From Erythrobacter sp. 34-65-8 (GTDB taxonomy: Bacteria; Pseudomonadota; Alphaproteobacteria; Sphingomonadales; Sphingomonadaceae), in the NCBI GenBank assembly GCA_002278985.1, contig NCJP01000057.1:1-8381 (forward strand): a stretch of 8,381 nt of DNA, read 5' to 3'. Numbering within the stretch: position 1 is the stretch's first letter; each line of letters begins with the position of its first letter. A program made the translations under genes and the position numbers. Under the pieces are notes generated by a model, which had not been told where the DNA came from, searched no databases, and saw only the letters and a program-made list of their open reading frames with translations. This document shows positions 6,745-8,381 of this stretch, piece after piece.

Positions 6745-7071
6745 ATGATCAAAATTACGTTCGTGGCTAGCGATGGTGAGCGACGGGAGGTCGAAATAGA
6801 AGAAGGCGAGACAGCCAGGGAAGCGGCGCTATACAATGACGTGCCGGGTATCGATGGCGATTGCGGAGGGGTATGTGCTTGCGCGACCTGTCATGTGCAT
6901 GTCGATCCCGAATGGATCGACAAGGTGGGTCGGCTTATGCATGATGGAATGGAGGCCGACCTCTTGCAGTTCGCCGAAGGCACCACTGAATACAGTCGCC
7001 TTGCCTGTCAGATTCCGATGAAGCCGATGCTGGATGGATTGGTTCTTCACCTACCCGAACAACAATACTGA
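6745..7071 (+). CDS. [2Fe-2S] ferredoxin, adrenodoxin/putidaredoxin type
   Basis: This 108-residue electron carrier is the expected redox partner of the P450 just upstream. Cluster ligands follow the adrenodoxin pattern C-x5-C-x2-C...C: Cys40, Cys46, Cys49 and Cys88 (RLACQIP). An additional Cys44 sits inside the cluster loop (CGGVCACATCHVHV). The acidic stretch EEGETAREAA and the helix EWIDKVGRLMHDGMEADLL match the family. The start chosen is the ATG at 6745 (MIKITFVASDG), preceded by GGAG 6 bases upstream; the frame is open further 5' but there overlaps the P450 in another phase. It lies 28 bases after the P450 stop, so the two are cotranscribed. No ferredoxin reductase is encoded in the window, so a general reductase elsewhere must serve it. 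Confidence 0.93.
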   Translation: MIKITFVASDGERREVEIEEGETAREAALYNDVPGIDGDCGGVCACATCHVHVDPEWIDKVGRLMHDGMEADLLQFAEGTTEYSRLACQIPMKPMLDGLVLHLPEQQY

Positions 7072-7139
7072 CGGAGGGATCCTCGTCCCCGTAGCCTACA
7101 TTCTTATCTGTCTTTCCTTGATTCTTCGAGAAAACACCC
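7072..7139 (+). other. Short spacer between ferredoxin and acyl-CoA dehydrogenase
   Basis: These 68 bases hold only a weak GGGA/TCCC stem (7076-7089) without a T-run, so no convincing terminator, followed by a pyrimidine-rich stretch. Only a weak GAG precedes the ATG at 7140. Codon composition becomes visibly more GC-rich right after this spacer. It could hold a separate promoter, but I see no clear boxes. Confidence 0.4.
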
Positions 7140-8351
7140 ATGGCCACACAAATCGAGCCCGCAACCCAGACCGACGAAGACGCCTTCCGCGCGGAAGTGC
7201 AGCAGTTTCTGGCGGACAATTTTCCCGCCGAACTCAAGGGCCAGTCGAACGCGCTGGCCGGCGTGGACGGCCCCACCAATGAAACGCCGGCGCAGACCAA
7301 GTGGCGCGAAGCCGTGGGCGCGCGCGGCTGGGGCACCCCCACCTGGCCGAAGGAATACGGCGGCGGCGGCCTCACCAAGGCGCAGGCCAAGATCATCGAC
7401 CAGGAATTCGCCAAGGCGGGTGCCTACAACCCGATCGGCGGCATGGGCGTCATGATGTTCGGCCCGACGCTGCTCGAATACGGCAACGAGGCACAGAAGC
7501 AGGAGCATATTCCGCCGATCTGCCGCGGCGAAATCCGCTGGTGCCAGGGCTATTCGGAACCCAATGCCGGCTCTGACCTCGCGAACCTCCAGACCTTTGC
7601 CGAGGACAAGGGCGACCACTACCTTGTCAACGGCCAGAAGACCTGGACCAGCGGCGGCCAATGGGCCGACAAGTGCTTTGCAATTGTGCGAACCGACAAG
7701 AGCGACAAGCACAGGGGCATCAGCTTCATGCTGATCGACATGGACACGCCCGGCGTCGAAGTCCGCCCGATCACCATGATCAGCGGGACCAGCCCGTTCT
7801 GCGAAACCTTTTTCACCGACGTGAAGGTCCCGAAGGAAAACCTCGTCGGCGAGGAAGGCCAGGGCTGGACCATCGGCAAGCGCCTTCTGCAGCACGAGCG
7901 CACCAACATCTCGGGCGGCGGCAGCCTCGCCCGACTCATGGGCCAGAGCCTTGGCGATATCGCCAAGAAGTACCAGCCGACGGGCGCCGACGGCGAACTC
8001 GCCGATGCGGTGCTGCGCGACAAGATCGCCGATTTCGAGATCCGCTGGAACAGCTTCCTGCTCACTGCGCGCCGCGCGATGGAGGAAAGCAAGGCGGCTG
8101 GCGGCGTCTCCGAAATCAGCTCGGTGCTCAAGAAGCTCGGCACCAAGCTGAGCCAGGAACGCAGCGAATTGCTGATCGAAATCCGCGGCCTGCAGGGCCT
8201 CGGCTGGGAAGGCGACGGCTTTTCGGACGGGGAGCTCGAGGCCGTGCGGGCGTGGCTCTTCGGCAAGGCGACCACGATCTACGGCGGCTCGACCGAAATC
8301 CAGAACAACATCATCGCCAAGCGCGTGCTCGGCATGCTCGACCACCAGTAA
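7140..8351 (+). CDS. Acyl-CoA dehydrogenase, full length
   Basis: This is a complete 403-residue FAD-dependent acyl-CoA dehydrogenase. Its order is an N-terminal helical domain (about 10-125), a beta domain with WCQGYSEPNAGSDLA (134-148) and FVKVP-like GETFFTDVKVP-type segment (CETFFTDVKVP, 221-231), and a C-terminal helical domain ending in IYGGSTEIQNNIIAKRVLG (380-398). In medium-chain enzymes the catalytic Glu lies in a YEGT motif; here that spot is Gly (YGGS). As in isovaleryl- and long-chain-type enzymes, the base may be Glu253 in QHER (251-254). That class often handles branched or bulky acyl-CoAs. The ATG at 7140 gives the normal N-terminus but has a poor ribosome binding site. It follows the ferredoxin by 68 bases. 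A further start codon lies 18 bases downstream, so it is probably cotranscribed with the next gene, possibly a partner dehydrogenase subunit. Confidence 0.93.
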   Translation: MATQIEPATQTDEDAFRAEVQQFLADNFPAELKGQSNALAGVDGPTNETPAQTKWREAVGARGWGTPTWPKEYGGGGLTKAQAKIIDQEFAKAGAYNPIGGMGVMMFGPTLLEYGNEAQKQEHIPPICRGEIRWCQGYSEPNAGSDLANLQTFAEDKGDHYLVNGQKTWTSGGQWADKCFAIVRTDKSDKHRGISFMLIDMDTPGVEVRPITMISGTSPFCETFFTDVKVPKENLVGEEGQGWTIGKRLLQHERTNISGGGSLARLMGQSLGDIAKKYQPTGADGELADAVLRDKIADFEIRWNSFLLTARRAMEESKAAGGVSEISSVLKKLGTKLSQERSELLIEIRGLQGLGWEGDGFSDGELEAVRAWLFGKATTIYGGSTEIQNNIIAKRVLGMLDHQ

Positions 8352-8369
8352 GAGAGGGGAGCAAGGACA

Positions 8370-8381
8370 ATGGCCGTTCTC
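8370..8381 (+). CDS. Start of the next gene (partial, MAVL...)
   Basis: An ATG at 8370 follows the acyl-CoA dehydrogenase stop by 18 bases and has AAGGA 2 bases upstream, with GGGGAG a little further 5'. Only four codons (Met-Ala-Val-Leu) lie in the window. In sphingomonads a second acyl-CoA dehydrogenase starting with such residues often follows a gene of this kind. Four residues cannot establish that here. Confidence 0.5.

Noticed and set aside
7072..7095. Rho-independent terminator after the ferredoxin
   Set aside because: The stem is only about 4 base pairs and no T-run follows.
7104..8345. Minus-strand open frame of 413 codons
   Set aside because: It is an antisense shadow of a full-length acyl-CoA dehydrogenase, explained by strong G/C third positions; its Ala/Asp/Gly-rich translation has no motif.

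Overview
The window looks like chromosomal DNA of an alphaproteobacterium, most probably a sphingomonad (Novosphingobium/Sphingobium/Erythrobacter-like). This rests on the high-GC codon use, the style of the proteins and the gene content; no rRNA or other taxonomic marker is present. It holds a compact catabolic cluster of two divergent transcription units. There is no rRNA, tRNA, CRISPR array or recognisable transposase, and no gene-free stretch over 300 bases.

Minus-strand unit, read from 5252 down to 31: a GntR/FCD regulator, a nitronate-monooxygenase-like flavoprotein, a Coq4-family protein preceded by a 21-codon reading frame, a thiolase-fold protein lacking the thiolase cysteine, a DUF35 zinc-ribbon/OB-fold partner, and an acyl-CoA dehydrogenase that ends about 100 residues early near the window edge. 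The genes are tightly packed, with two 4-base stop/start overlaps and gaps of 6, 18 and 50 bases, so they are probably one operon.

Plus-strand unit, from 5454 to the right edge: a CYP153-like cytochrome P450, its [2Fe-2S] ferredoxin, a complete acyl-CoA dehydrogenase, and the first codons of a further gene (MAVL...). The two units share an intergenic region of about 200 bp containing an AT-rich stretch and a perfect 10-bp palindrome upstream of the P450.

Working model (inference): the P450 and ferredoxin oxidise a terminal carbon of a hydrophobic alkyl or terpenoid/steroid-like substrate. After conversion to a CoA thioester by enzymes not in the window, acyl-CoA dehydrogenases introduce a double bond. 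The thiolase-like/DUF35 pair could then do a retro-aldol cleavage, as Ltp2 with the DUF35 domain of ChsH2 does in steroid side-chain degradation. The Coq4-like protein and the flavoprotein are the unexplained members. No CoA ligase, hydratase, alcohol/aldehyde dehydrogenase or ferredoxin reductase is present.

Two places look like single-base frame breaks: the start of the Coq4-like gene (strong case) and the end of the first acyl-CoA dehydrogenase (weaker case). Both lie at short homopolymer runs, so sequencing error must be excluded before reading biology into them.
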